A stretch of DNA of 64,000 nucleotides, taken from positions 339,082 through 403,081 of the forward strand of contig JAGNLW010000003.1 of the NCBI GenBank assembly GCA_017999365.1, written 5' to 3'. Below the pieces are notes generated by a model. That model was not told where the DNA came from and did no database searches. It was given only the letters and a program-made list of their open reading frames with translations. The translations under genes were made by a program, and so were the position numbers. This DNA comes from Candidatus Aminicenantota bacterium (GTDB lineage: Bacteria; Acidobacteriota; Aminicenantia; Aminicenantales; Saccharicenantaceae). Shown one piece after another: positions 9,094 through 22,096 of the stretch. The first letter of the stretch is position 1. The number at the start of each line of letters is the position of its first letter.

Positions 9094-12000
9094 ATGGCCA
9101 GAGAGCAGATCGAGAAGACCCCGGCGGGCGGCCTGCCCGTCGTCCTGGTCGTCGACGACGACTTGGCCTATCTCGAGAAGCTCCAGCGCGCCCTGAGGGA
9201 CATCTACGCCGTCCACACCACGACGAGCGGCGTCGAAGCCATCCATCTCATCAAGGCCCTGCCCGAGGTCAACGTCCTGGTCGTCAACGACGACCTGCCC
9301 CGGATGAAGGGCACGGAGCTGCTGCGCTTCCTCAACGAGATCTTCAAAAGCTCCGAATCCATCATCAAGATCCTGCTGACGGCCTGCCCCGGCAACGGCG
9401 CGACCATCGACCTGGCCAGCTACGGCCGCATCGACTGCTGCCTGGCCAAACCCGACGATCCGGCGGCCCTGCGGCGCAAGATCAGCTTCCTCATCGCCCA
9501 GCGCTCGCGCGAGAAGCGCTCCTCCATGCGCATCACCATCGACGGCTCCCGCGACGTCCGCATCGAGACCGGCCCCCACGGCGAGGCCAAGCTGGTCAAC
9601 CTCAGCGAGAACGGCATGTTCCTCAAGACCCTGACGGGCTTCCCCGAGGGCGCCGCCGTGCCGCTGAGCATCACCTTGCCCGACGGGCGGCAGTACACCG
9701 TCAACGGGCGCGTCGTCCGGCGAGACAGCGACCACGGCGGCGTGGCCGTCGAGTTCGAGTCGCTCGACAACGCCGACCGGCTGTCGCTCCTCCAATTCAT
9801 GTCGGACTACGTCGCCATCCGCGACCTGGCCGAGCTCAAGCTCCGCTACCCCTTCCTGCGCACGGACGAGATGGTCCTGTTCACGGACTCGGTCAAGATC
9901 GAGTCCCTCATGCGCGAGGCCCTCGTCCGCCGGGTCGAGGTGGCGGCCGTCCCGGCCCGCTCGGGCAATCCCGAGATCCTGGCCTTCGCCGACATCCGCC
10001 CCCCGTCGGTGTGCGTCCTGGCGGGCGAGAAGCTCGACGTCAAGTTCAAGACCTCGGACCTGCTCTTCGTCTCCTACCAGGTCGGCTACGCGACCTACAA
10101 CTTCGAGACCATGATCGCCCGCATCGCGGCCGACGGCCGGTCGCTCGTCTGCCTTTACCCGCGGGTCATGTTCTACTCGGAGAAGAGGGCCGACCGGCGC
10201 ATCAGCCCGGCCGGCGACCTGCGGGTCGAGATCCCCCTGCCGGTCCCGTTCGACCGCGTCGTCCGGGGCCGCGTCACGGACATCAGCCCGAACGGCCTGA
10301 GCTTCGTGGCCGAACCCGGGGCCCCGGTCCTCCTCAAGGGGACGCCCCTGGAGACCGTGGCCGTCTGCGACGGCGAGAAACGCCTCTGGGAGGAGACCGG
10401 CGAGATCCGCCACGTCGTCCGGACCGGCGGCGGGGAGGGCCAGGGGCTGAAGTACGGCGTCCAATTCGGCATCAGCCGCCAGAGCATCCCGTCCTTCCAG
10501 CCCCCCGACCCGGATTTCGCCCGCCCCGACAAGGTCCCGGGACGGGCTCCGGCCGGCCCGACGCCCGATTTCGTCCGCCAGAGCCTGATGACCCCGCACG
10601 TCGTCCGCCTGGAGGACCGCCGCGGCGAGGAGATCGTCGGCCTCCTCAACACCTCCCTGCCGCTCGACGACCGGCCGGTCCCGGTCGTCGTCATCCCGCC
10701 GGCCTTCGGCAAGACCAAGGAGGTCCTGTTCGGCCTGGCCCTGACGCTCTGCGAGAACTTCCGCCTCTTGGGCCAGCCGCTGGCCGTCATCCGCTACGAC
10801 GGCATCCGCAAAAAGGGCGAGAGCCACAACGATCCCGAGGCCCACGAGCCCCCCTACGAGATGCTCAACACGAACTTCAGCCAGGGGGCCTCGGACATCG
10901 TCACCGTCCTCGACTGGCTCCAGACCAATCCCAAGGTCCGGGCCTCCTCGGTCGTCCTGCTGACCTTCTCCTTCTCGGCCCTCGAGGCCCGCATCGTCCT
11001 GCGGAGCGAGAAGGAGCGCGGCCGGATCGACTACTGGATCGCCTGCATGGGAACGCCCGAGTTCCGCGACCTCATGGTCCGGGTCAACTGCGGCCTCGAC
11101 TTCCTCGAGCACTACCAGCTCGGCATCAAGCTCGGGGTCATGCCCGTCCTCGGCAACCTCGTCAACGTCGACGCCTACGTCGCCGACGGCGTGGCCAACG
11201 CCGTGGCCACCCTGGAGCAGGCCCGCGAGGACATGCGCCACCTCGATCTGCCCATCACCTGGATCTACGGCCAGTTCGACAACTGGGTCAAGTCCGAGTT
11301 CATCCGCGACGTCATGAGCGTCCAGGCCAACGCCCCGCGCGAGGTCATCCCGGTGCCCATCGGCCACAACGCCCGGACCTCCAAGGAGGGCCTGCGGCTG
11401 TTCGGGACCATCACCTCGCTCATCTACCGCTTCCTCCACAAGCGGCTCATCCAGCCGGTCATGCCCGGCCGCAAGGACATGGAGGTCCTGCGCCGGGCCG
11501 AGAAGGACCGCCTGCCGCCGCGCAACCTCAAGAACAGGACCGGCTACTGGAAGCGCTACCTCATCGGCGACGACAAGCTCCTCGGCTTCGACGTCATGGC
11601 CCTGTCGGACGACTACCAGGAGCTCATGCGCGACCAGCTCCGGGCCCTCGAGCTGCGGCCCGGGGACCGGCTCCTCGACCTCGGCGGCGGCACCGGCAAC
11701 TTCGTCGAGCACCTCCTCGCGGCCGGCGGCGAACTGCCGTCGCAGATCACCGTGGCCGACCTCATCCCCGAGGCCATGAAGAGGGCGGCCCGCAAGCTGA
11801 CCTCCCGCTTCCCGGTCCTGCGCGAGCCGGGCCGGTTCGACCTCCTGGCCCTGGACCTCGAGATGAGCCGCTACCTGGCCGTGCGGCGCTTCCTCGACGG
11901 CGAGGTCGGCACGTTCGAGGAAATGGCCGAGCGGGTCGAGAACCTGACCCTCGAGAGCGCCATCAAGGTCCGGGAGGACTACTCGCCGCGCCTCCACCGG

Positions 12001-12616
12001 ATCCTGCGCGGGGAGCGCATCACCCCGGCCCACGACGACTGGCTCAAGACCCGCTTCGACCTCCAGGAGTACCGCATCATCACCGACTTCAACCGGGCCG
12101 CCCGGTTCGTCCGCGGCCTGGCCGAGGGCCGGCCGGACTACCGCCGCCTCATCCTGCCCGGCACGCTCGAGGGCACCTTCCACCTGCCGGTCAAGGCCGG
12201 CTGGTACAACAAGGTCCTCATGAGCCTCGTCCTGTCCTACATCTTCGATCCCCTCGAGACCCTCAAGGAGGTCCGCCGGGTCATCATGCCGGGCGGCCTC
12301 CTCGTCCTGTCGAGCATGCGGCCCGACACGGACGCCTCCGGGCCGTTCACCCGCCTGCTCGAGAAGATCGAGGCCACGCCCGAGGAGGCCCTGCCGCCGG
12401 AGCGGCCGAAGGCCCTGCTCATCGAGTCCCTGCGGGTCTTCCTCAACGACGCCCAGGAGCTCGTCGACCTCGAGGAGGCCGGCACGTTCGACTTCTTCGA
12501 CCCCGAGAAGCTCGAGGGCCTGCTCGAGGAGACGGGTTGGGACATCCTCCGCTTCCAGCCGTCCTACGGCACGCCGCCCCAGGGTTACGTCTACGTCGCC
12601 AAAGCGAGGGACACGA

Positions 12617-12630
<14 letters not shown>
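9094..12630 (+). CDS. Pseudo-receiver / double PilZ / alpha-beta hydrolase / methyltransferase fusion
   Basis: A 1178-residue soluble protein with, in order, five parts. (1) A response-regulator receiver fold (about 15-135) with acidic pocket VVDDD, the Thr and Lys positions, but N65 where the phosphoacceptor Asp belongs (VVNDDLP). (2) A PilZ domain (about 145-250) with RSSMR and NLSENG. (3) A second PilZ domain (about 360-480) with RADRR and DISPNG. Both pairs match the RxxxR and D/NxSxxG c-di-GMP contacts. (4) An alpha/beta hydrolase-like region (about 500-800) with TFSFSA near 622, reminiscent of LuxD-type acyltransferases. (5) A SAM methyltransferase (about 850-1170) with DLGGGTGNF near 861. 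It is probably an effector that reads c-di-GMP. It overlaps the next gene by 14 bases. Confidence 0.87.
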
Positions 12631-15196
<2,566 letters not shown>

Positions 15197-15204
15197 GAGC
15201 GGCC

Positions 15205-17277
15205 ATGGGCCTGCAGGTCGGTTACTACGCCCTCAGCCTCTTCGCCGGGGCCTTCGTCGCCGGCGTCGTGGCGGCCATCGCCTGGAAGCGGGCCGTGACC
15301 TCGGTCGGCCGCCTGCTGGCCCTGCTCATGGCCGCCGTCTTCGTCTGGTCCCTGGCCGCGGCCTTCGAAGCCGCCGTCCCGGCGGAAGCGGTCAAGATCC
15401 TGCTGTCCAAGATCGAATACGTCGGCATCGCGGCCGTGCCCGTCCTGATGTTCCTCTTCGCCCTCCGCTTCCTCCGCTCCGGCGCGGCCCTCGGCGCGGT
15501 CCGGGGGGCCGCTCTCTGGATCGTCCCGCTGGCGACCGTGGTCCTGGCGGCCACCAACGAGCGGCACCATCTCATCTGGTCGGGCCATCGGGCGGCCGAG
15601 GGGATACGGGACCAGCTCCTCGTCTACGAGCACGGCGCGTTCTTCTGGGTCCATGCCGGCTACTCGTACCTCCTCCTGGCGTTCACGACGGTCTTCCTCG
15701 TCCTGGCCTTCTTCCGCTTCAAGGGCATCCATCGCCGCCAGGCCCTGTCCCTGCTCGTGGCCTTCCCCCTGCCCTGGGTGGGCAACGCCGTCTACCTGTC
15801 GGGCCTGGCCGGGGCGGAGCATGGCTACGATTACACGCCCGTCGGCTTCGCCGTGGCCGGCTTCTTCCTGCTCTGGGCCATGTTCCGGCTCCAGCTCGTG
15901 GACATCCTGCCGGTGGCCCGCGAGCGGGTCATCGACAGCATGGGCGAGTCCCTGATCATCCTCGACGAGAAGGGCCGGCTGGCCGCCACCAATCCGGCCG
16001 CCCGGCGCCTCATCGCCGAGGCCGGCGGCCCGGCCGAGGACCTGCCCGAACAGCGGATCCTGGGCCGTCCAGCCGCCGAGCTCTTCGCCGGCTGGCCGGC
16101 CATGCGGGCCGGCCTCGAGGAGCCGGCCTCCTCCGAGCGCGAGGTCGTCCTGGAGGAGAACAGCCGGACGCGGGTCTTCGACCTCCGGGTGTCCCCTCTC
16201 CTCGGGCACGGCTCATTCGTCGCCGGCTGGGTGGCCGTCGTCTACGACATCACCCGGGTCAAGCGGGCCGAGGCCGAGGCCGTCGAGGCCCGCCGGGTCG
16301 CCGACACGCTCAGGGAAGCGGGCCTGACCCTGAGCTCGAAGCTCGACTTCCGACAGATCTCAGCCCTCATCCTCGACCTTCTGAAGCGGGTCATCGCCTA
16401 CGACATCGGCGCCTTCCTGACGGTCGAGGGCCCGGAGCTGAAGTTGGCCGGCATCCTCCGGCCCAAAGACTCCCTCGACCTCATCGGCGAGTCCTACCCC
16501 CTGGCCGGCTCGCGGCTCTGCCAGAAGGCCGTCCAACGCATGCGGCCCCTCATCGGGACCATCGCCGAGCCCGAGGACATCCTCCTGCCCCTGCGCCCGG
16601 ACCTCGACCTGCGCTCCTTCCTCGGCGTCCCGGTCGTCTTCGGCGACCGGGCCATCGGGCTCATCGCCCTCTACAACCGCGGCGAGCGGCGCTTCTCCGA
16701 ACAGGACGCCCGGGTCGCCGAGCTCTTCGCCAGCCAGGTCGCCATCGCCCTCGACAACGCCCGCCGGGTCGAGCTGTTCGAGAAGCAGGCCGTGACCGAC
16801 GAGCTGACCGGCCATTACAACCGGCGGGCCTTCCTCAAGATGGGCGAGAAGGAGGTCGGCCGGGCCCGGCGCTACCAGCGGCCCCTGGCCCTCATCTTCT
16901 TCGACATCGACCACTTCAAGGACGTCAACGACAAGTACGGCCACCTCATCGGCGACCACGTCCTGCGGGTCATGGCCGAGCTCGTCACCCGGACGACCCG
17001 GTCGACGGACGTCGTCTGCCGGTACGGCGGCGAGGAGTTCATCGTCCTCATGCCCGAGGCCGGCCGCGACGAGGCCCTGGCCATGGCCGAGCGCCTGAGA
17101 CAGGAGATCTCCCACATGACCGTCGTGACGGCCGGCGGCACGCTGACGCTGACCATCAGCCTGGGGGTGGCCGAGCTGGTTCGCGACGGGGACGAGGACC
17201 TCGAAGGCCTCATCAGCCGGGCCGACCGGGCCATGTACCAGGCCAAGGCCGCCGGGCGCGACGCCGTCCGCGGCTGA
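15205..17277 (+). CDS. Membrane diguanylate cyclase (7TM - PAS - GAF - GGDEF)
   Basis: A 690-residue protein. Seven or so N-terminal helices (about 1-230) resemble the histidine-kinase-N-7TM sensor module. A PAS domain (about 240-360), a GAF domain (about 380-520) and a GGDEF domain (about 530-690) follow. The active site is intact as RYGGEEF near residue 609. RSTD sits at the standard distance before it, as in PleD, so the product-inhibition I-site is present. It lies 8 bases after the HD-GYP gene. Together the two enzymes can make and remove c-di-GMP for the PilZ protein at the start of the operon. Confidence 0.95.
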   Translation: MGLQVGYYALSLFAGAFVAGVVAAIAWKRAVTSVGRLLALLMAAVFVWSLAAAFEAAVPAEAVKILLSKIEYVGIAAVPVLMFLFALRFLRSGAALGAVRGAALWIVPLATVVLAATNERHHLIWSGHRAAEGIRDQLLVYEHGAFFWVHAGYSYLLLAFTTVFLVLAFFRFKGIHRRQALSLLVAFPLPWVGNAVYLSGLAGAEHGYDYTPVGFAVAGFFLLWAMFRLQLVDILPVARERVIDSMGESLIILDEKGRLAATNPAARRLIAEAGGPAEDLPEQRILGRPAAELFAGWPAMRAGLEEPASSEREVVLEENSRTRVFDLRVSPLLGHGSFVAGWVAVVYDITRVKRAEAEAVEARRVADTLREAGLTLSSKLDFRQISALILDLLKRVIAYDIGAFLTVEGPELKLAGILRPKDSLDLIGESYPLAGSRLCQKAVQRMRPLIGTIAEPEDILLPLRPDLDLRSFLGVPVVFGDRAIGLIALYNRGERRFSEQDARVAELFASQVAIALDNARRVELFEKQAVTDELTGHYNRRAFLKMGEKEVGRARRYQRPLALIFFDIDHFKDVNDKYGHLIGDHVLRVMAELVTRTTRSTDVVCRYGGEEFIVLMPEAGRDEALAMAERLRQEISHMTVVTAGGTLTLTISLGVAELVRDGDEDLEGLISRADRAMYQAKAAGRDAVRG

Positions 17278-17280
17278 GCC

Positions 17281-17311
17281 TTGCCCGGCGGCGCGGCCGC
17301 TGTGCTATAAT
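17281..17311 (+). promoter_or_regulatory. Promoter ahead of the DUF1015 gene
   Basis: A perfect TATAAT lies at 17306-17311, with a weaker TTGCCC at 17281-17286 (19-base spacing). GGAGGA lies just before the ATG at 17345. It overlaps the end of the diguanylate cyclase gene and separates the two transcription units. Confidence 0.55.
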
Positions 17312-17344
17312 GCCCCCTTTGCCAACGTCACTCCGGAGGATGTC

Positions 17345-18583
17345 ATGGCCCGCATCGAACCGTTCCGCGGCGTCCGTCCCCGCCGCGACCTCGCGCCCCT
17401 CGTCGCCGCCCCCCCTTACGACGTCCTGTCGTCCGAGGAGGCCCGGGAGCTGGCGGCCGGGAACCCCTACTCGTTCCTGCACGTCGGCAAGCCCGAGATC
17501 GACCTGCCGCCCGGGACCGACCTGTACGCCGACGCCGTCTACGCCAAGGGCAAGGAGAACTACGACCGTTTCCTGAGGGAGGGCGTCATCGCGCCCGACG
17601 CGACCCGCAACTTCTACGTCTACAAGCAGGTCTGGGGCGACCACGTCCAGATCGGCCTGGTCGCCGCCGCCTCCTGCCGGGACTACCTCGACGACGTCAT
17701 CAAGAAGCACGAGCTGACCCGGATCGACAAGGAGAACGACCGGATGCGCCACATCGAGACGCTGGGCGCCCAGACCGGCCCCGTCTTCCTGACCTACCGG
17801 CGCTCGGACGCCGTCGACGCCCTCGTCGCCGAGACCATGGCCCGGGCGCCCGAGGTCGACATCACGACCTACGACGGCGTCCGCCACATCGTGACCGTCG
17901 TCGACGAGCCGGGGCTCGTGGCCCGCATCCGGGAAGCCTTCGCGGCCCTGCCCGCGCTCTACGTCGCCGACGGCCACCACCGCTCCGCCGCCGCCACCCG
18001 GATCAAGGTCAAGCGCGACGCCGAGCGGCCCGGGCGGACCGGCGACGAGGAGGACAACTTCTTCCTGGCCGTCATCTTTCCCCACAGCCAGATGAAGATC
18101 CTGGCCTACAACCGCGTCGTCCGCGACCTCAACGGCCTCGAACCGGCCGCCTTCCTGGCCCGCGTCGGCGAGTCCTTCGTCGTCCGGCCCGGCGGGCCCA
18201 AGGTCCCCGCCAAGAGCCGGGACTTCGCCATGCTCCTCGACGGCGTCTGGTACGCCCTGGAGACCAAGCCCGGCGCCTTCAATCCCTCCGACCCCATCGA
18301 GTCCCTCGACGTGTCCATCCTGCAGCGGAACCTGCTGGCCCCCGTGCTCGGCATCGCCGACCCCCGGACGGACAAGCGCATCGACTTCGTCGGCGGCATC
18401 CGCGGCACGGACGGGCTCGAGAAGAAGCTGGCCGGCGGCTTCCGGGTCGCCTTCTCCCTCTTCCCCACGACCGTCGAGCAGCTCTTCGCCGTCGCCGACG
18501 CCGGCAAGATCATGCCCCCCAAGTCGACCTGGTTCGAGCCCAAGCTCAAGGACGGCCTGGTCGTCCACGCCATCGACCCATGA
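17345..18583 (+). CDS. DUF1015-family protein
   Basis: A 412-residue cytosolic protein matching the DUF1015 family over its full length. It starts with [11 protein letters not shown] and the conserved [10 protein letters not shown] segment. It carries [12 protein letters not shown] in the middle, the most conserved family motif. Some relatives have been linked to ParB/Srx-type nucleotide-dependent kinase folds, but a biochemical role cannot be assigned here. Its TGA overlaps the ATG of the HD-domain gene (ATGA), so the two are coupled. Confidence 0.87.
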   Translation: MARIEPFRGVRPRRDLAPLVAAPPYDVLSSEEARELAAGNPYSFLHVGKPEIDLPPGTDLYADAVYAKGKENYDRFLREGVIAPDATRNFYVYKQVWGDHVQIGLVAAASCRDYLDDVIKKHELTRIDKENDRMRHIETLGAQTGPVFLTYRRSDAVDALVAETMARAPEVDITTYDGVRHIVTVVDEPGLVARIREAFAALPALYVADGHHRSAAATRIKVKRDAERPGRTGDEEDNFFLAVIFPHSQMKILAYNRVVRDLNGLEPAAFLARVGESFVVRPGGPKVPAKSRDFAMLLDGVWYALETKPGAFNPSDPIESLDVSILQRNLLAPVLGIADPRTDKRIDFVGGIRGTDGLEKKLAGGFRVAFSLFPTTVEQLFAVADAGKIMPPKSTWFEPKLKDGLVVHAIDP

Positions 18584-19236
18584 GCCGGAAGGTCCCCGCC
18601 GCGCTCGTCGCCCGCGTCCGGAAGGAAGCCTCGGCCTTCTTCCACGGCGCCCGCGGCAGCCACGACGCGGACCACACGGAGCGCGTCCGCCGGCTCTCCC
18701 TGCGCATCGGCCGCAGGGAGAAGGCCGACCTGGGCGTCCTCGAACTGGCCGCCCTGCTCCACGACATCGGCCGGGGCGAGGAGGACCGCTCGCGCGGCCG
18801 CGTCTGCCACGCCCGGAGCGGCGCCCGCCTGGCCAAGGGCATCCTCGAGCGCTGCGGCTGCGACCCGGCCACGGTCCGGGCCGTCGTCCCCTGCATCCGG
18901 ACCCACCGCTTCCGCCGCGGCGGCGCGCCGCGCTCGCTCGAGGCCCGGGTCCTGTTCGACGCCGACAAGCTCGACTCCATCGGCGCCGTGGGCGTCGGCC
19001 GGGCCTTCCTCTTCGCCGGCGAGGTCGGGGCCCGCCTCCACGACAAGGACATCGTCGTCGAGAGGACCAAGCCCTACACGCGCGAGGACACGGCCTACCG
19101 CGAGTACCTGGTCAAGCTCCGCCGGGTCAAGGACCGCATGACGACCCGGGAGGGCCGGCGCCTGGCCGCCGGCCGGCACCGCTACATGGCCGCCTTCTTC
19201 GAGCGCCTCCACAAGGAGACGGACGGGAGGCTCTGA
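18580..19236 (+). CDS. HD-domain metal-dependent phosphohydrolase
   Basis: A 218-residue protein with the HD superfamily metal ligands: the first His in DADHTERV (about 28-35), the paired His-Asp in LLHDIGRG (about 66-73), and the downstream Asp in DADKLDSIG. This single-domain group (YedJ/YpgQ-like) hydrolyses nucleotides or other phosphate compounds. The substrate here is unknown. It lies between DUF1015 (4-base overlap) and the lactate permease (2-base gap). Confidence 0.88.
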   Translation: MSRKVPAALVARVRKEASAFFHGARGSHDADHTERVRRLSLRIGRREKADLGVLELAALLHDIGRGEEDRSRGRVCHARSGARLAKGILERCGCDPATVRAVVPCIRTHRFRRGGAPRSLEARVLFDADKLDSIGAVGVGRAFLFAGEVGARLHDKDIVVERTKPYTREDTAYREYLVKLRRVKDRMTTREGRRLAAGRHRYMAAFFERLHKETDGRL

Positions 19237-19238
19237 CG

Positions 19239-20882
19239 ATGGGCTGGGACCAGGTCTATAATCCCCTCGGCGCGGCCTGGCTCTCGACGGCCGCGGCCGC
19301 CCTGCCCATCGTCCTGCTCCTCGGCGGGCTGGCCGTCCTGCGCCTGCGGGCCCACGTCGCGGCCCTCCTCGGCCTCGGCGCGGCCCTCGGCGTCGCGGTC
19401 CTCGCCTTCGGCATGCCGGCCGGGATGGCCGCCCGCACGGCCGGCCTGGGCGCCGCCTACGGCCTCTTCCCCATCGGCTGGATCATCCTCAACGTCATCT
19501 TCCTCTACGACCTGACCGTCGCCAAGGGCTCGTTCGCGGTCATGCGCGACAGCCTGACCGGCGTCACCCGCGACCGCCGCCTGCAGCTCCTGCTGATCGC
19601 CTTCTCGTTCGGGGCCTTCTTCGAGGGCGCGGCCGGGTTCGGCACGCCGGTCGCGGTGACGGCGGCCATCCTCATCGGCCTGGGCTTCGAGCCCCTGGCC
19701 GCGTCGGGCCTGTCGCTCGTCGCCAACACGGCCCCGGTGGCCTTCGGGGCCCTGGGCACGCCCATCGTCGCCCTGGCCGGGGTGACCGGCCTGGACGTCC
19801 GGGACCTCGGCGCCATGGTCGGGCGCCAGCTGCCGTTCTTCTCCGTGCTCATCCCCTTCTGGCTGGTCGCGGCCTACTGCGGGTTCCGGAAGATGCGGGA
19901 GGTCTGGCCGGCCCTTCTCGTGGCCGGGGTGTCGTTCGCCGTGCCGCAGTTCCTCATCTCGAACCTGCACGGCCCCTGGCTCGCGGGGGTCGGCGCGGCC
20001 GTCGTCTCGATGGCCGCCCTGGTCCTGTTCCTGTTGAGATGGCGCCCGAAGACGATCTGCGGGGACGCCGCGGGCGGGGCGGCAGAGGGAGAGGCCGGGG
20101 CCCCGGTCCGGCGGAGCGCCGCGGAGCTCGTCCGGGCCTGGATGCCCTGGCTCATCCTGAGCGCCTTCGTCTTCCTCTGGGGCATCCCCCAGGTGAAGGC
20201 CTTCCTCGACGGGCTCTGGACCGCCCGCCTGCCCGTCGCCGGGCTGGACCGGCTCGTCTTCCGGGTCCCCCCGGTCGTGGCCGTCCGGGCGGCCGAGCCG
20301 GCCGTCTTCGCGTTCAACGGATTGTCCTTCACGGGAACGGGCATCTTCGCGGCGGCCGTCGTCTCGGGCCTGCTCATGGGCCTCTCGCCGGCCCAACTCG
20401 TCAAGGCCTACGGCCGGACGCTCAAGCGGGTCCGGTTCTCCCTCCTGACCGTGGCGGCGATGCTGTCGCTGGGGTATGTCACCCGCTATTCGGGCCTCGA
20501 CGCGACGCTGGGGCTGGCTTTCGCCCGGACGGGCGTCCTCTACCCGTTCTTCGGGACCCTGCTCGGGTGGCTCGGCGTGGCCCTGACGGGCTCGGACACG
20601 TCGTCCAACGTCCTCTTCGGCAGCCTACAGAAGATCTCGGCCGAGCAGCTCGGCCTGAGCCCCGTGCTCATGGCCTCGGCCAACAGCGCCGGCGGGGTCA
20701 TGGGCAAGATGATCGACGCCCAGTCCATCGTCGTGGCCTCGACGGCCACGCGCTGGTACGGCCACGAGGGCGAGATTCTGCGCTACGTCTTCGTCCACAG
20801 CCTGGCCCTGGCCGCCCTGATGGGGCTCTTCGTCCTCCTCCAGGCCTACGTCTTCCCCTTCACCAGGCTCGTCGTCCGCTGA
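19239..20882 (+). CDS. lctP: L-lactate permease family transporter (LctP)
   Basis: A 547-residue inner-membrane permease with about 13-14 hydrophobic helices. It carries the family signature [17 protein letters not shown] (about 127-143) and the later [17 protein letters not shown] and [17 protein letters not shown]. Known members import L-lactate, D-lactate or glycolate with protons. No lactate dehydrogenase gene adjoins it. It shares a transcript with the HD and DUF1015 genes. About 110 bases after it hold no recognisable feature before the convergent gene. Confidence 0.93.
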   Translation: MGWDQVYNPLGAAWLSTAAAALPIVLLLGGLAVLRLRAHVAALLGLGAALGVAVLAFGMPAGMAARTAGLGAAYGLFPIGWIILNVIFLYDLTVAKGSFAVMRDSLTGVTRDRRLQLLLIAFSFGAFFEGAAGFGTPVAVTAAILIGLGFEPLAASGLSLVANTAPVAFGALGTPIVALAGVTGLDVRDLGAMVGRQLPFFSVLIPFWLVAAYCGFRKMREVWPALLVAGVSFAVPQFLISNLHGPWLAGVGAAVVSMAALVLFLLRWRPKTICGDAAGGAAEGEAGAPVRRSAAELVRAWMPWLILSAFVFLWGIPQVKAFLDGLWTARLPVAGLDRLVFRVPPVVAVRAAEPAVFAFNGLSFTGTGIFAAAVVSGLLMGLSPAQLVKAYGRTLKRVRFSLLTVAAMLSLGYVTRYSGLDATLGLAFARTGVLYPFFGTLLGWLGVALTGSDTSSNVLFGSLQKISAEQLGLSPVLMASANSAGGVMGKMIDAQSIVVASTATRWYGHEGEILRYVFVHSLALAALMGLFVLLQAYVFPFTRLVVR

Positions 20883-20995
20883 TCAGCCGACCGGCGGGGA
20901 GCGGAGTCTTAGACGCGGACCGGCAGGATAACGGCTGAGCGCTCGAAGCCGGAATCCTGCGAGATATCTGGAGAAGGACTTAGTTAGCCCGCTCT

Positions 20996-21928
20996 TTAGC
21001 CGACTATTTTCGCTATTCCCTTGTACTTCTCTTCGACGCGCTCGCAGGGCAGGTACTCGTTCTCCATGGCCCGGTATTCCTTGAGCCCGACGAAATCGGT
21101 GTACTCCTCGAAGGACGAGACCCACTGCGTCTGGCCCGGCAGGGTCCCGGTCGGCGAGGCCTTGAGGGCGGCGAAGAAGTTCGTCAGCGCCTTGTGGGCG
21201 ACCATGATCGAGGCGACCGGGATCGAGACCCGGCCGACGCCCAGCTTCGCGAGCTCGGGGATGGGGACGAGCTCGGTCTTCATGCCGCTGATGGCGTCCA
21301 TGAGGTTGACCGAGAGCGGTCCCCTGATCGACTTCACGGCCTTCTCGATGTCGGCCCGGCTCTTGATGCCGTCGATGAAGGCCAGGTCGGCCCCGGCCTC
21401 GAGGTACGCGTTGCAGCGCCGGATGGCCTCGTCGATCCCCATCCCGGCGAAGACGTCCGTCCGGGCGTTGATGATGAAGGCCTTGTCGAGGCGATCGCGC
21501 ACCGCGGCGCAGGCCCGGATCTTGCCGGCCATCTCCTCGGCCGAGATGACCTCCTTGCCGGCCATGTGGCCGCAGCGCTTGGGGAAGACCTGGTCCTCGA
21601 TGTTCATGCCGGCGACGCCCATGGCGATGAGCCGCTCGGTGATCCAGGCGGCGTTGACGGCGTTGCCGCCGCCGGTGTCGACGTCGGCCATGACCGGGAT
21701 CGACACGGACTGGGCGATGTTCCAGGTCATATCGAGGACGTCCTTCATCCGGACGAGCCCGACGTCGGGCTTGGCGAGGTAGGACCCGGCCAGGCCGTAG
21801 CCGGAGACCTGGATGGCCTCGAAGCCGGCCTTCTCGATGACCCTGGCCGAGAGGGCGTCGTGGCAGCCGGGAACGGCGACGGCCCGGCGCTCCATGATGG
21901 CTTTGCGGAGAACTTCGGACTTTTTCAT
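20996..21928 (-). CDS. Isocitrate lyase/PEP mutase superfamily enzyme (2-methylisocitrate lyase-like)
   Basis: A 310-residue TIM-barrel enzyme that makes or breaks C-C or P-C bonds next to a carboxylate. It has the metal-binding MADVDTGGG (about 80-88) and the gating-loop motif KRCGH (about 117-121). KRCGH contains the catalytic Cys of isocitrate and methylisocitrate lyases (K[KR]CGH), so a lyase is more likely than PEP mutase. ARTDVFAG and an E of the NIEDQ segment complete the site. No prpC or prpD gene is nearby, so the methylcitrate cycle is not proven. AAGGAG lies before the ATG. It is divergent from pckG. Confidence 0.88.
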   Translation of the reverse strand: MKKSEVLRKAIMERRAVAVPGCHDALSARVIEKAGFEAIQVSGYGLAGSYLAKPDVGLVRMKDVLDMTWNIAQSVSIPVMADVDTGGGNAVNAAWITERLIAMGVAGMNIEDQVFPKRCGHMAGKEVISAEEMAGKIRACAAVRDRLDKAFIINARTDVFAGMGIDEAIRRCNAYLEAGADLAFIDGIKSRADIEKAVKSIRGPLSVNLMDAISGMKTELVPIPELAKLGVGRVSIPVASIMVAHKALTNFFAALKASPTGTLPGQTQWVSSFEEYTDFVGLKEYRAMENEYLPCERVEEKYKGIAKIVG

Positions 21929-22049
21929 CGGTTTGAACTCCTTTAGGATTGAAAACAGTCTCCTATTTTACATTATCCGGGGGAGGAGTAAAATCCCCTG
22001 CGGAATCCGGCCAAAAGGGAGAGGACCATGGCCCAGCGGCCCGGACTCG

Positions 22050-22078
22050 TTGACAGGCCCCGACGTAACTGATAGAAA
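22050..22078 (+). promoter_or_regulatory. Promoter of pckG
   Basis: TTGACA (22050-22055) and TAGAAA (22073-22078) lie 17 bases apart, 18 bases before the pckG ATG. The 168-base divergent region also serves the minus-strand lyase gene, and the AT-rich stretch around 21960-21990 may hold that promoter. Confidence 0.6.
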
Positions 22079-22096
22079 AGAACGAGGACGGATTCC

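Noticed and set aside
9085..12183. Very long minus-strand ORF opposite the PilZ fusion gene
   Set aside because: Translation is Asp/Val/Leu/Glu/Arg-rich low complexity without domains. It mirrors the GC-biased codons of the real plus-strand gene.
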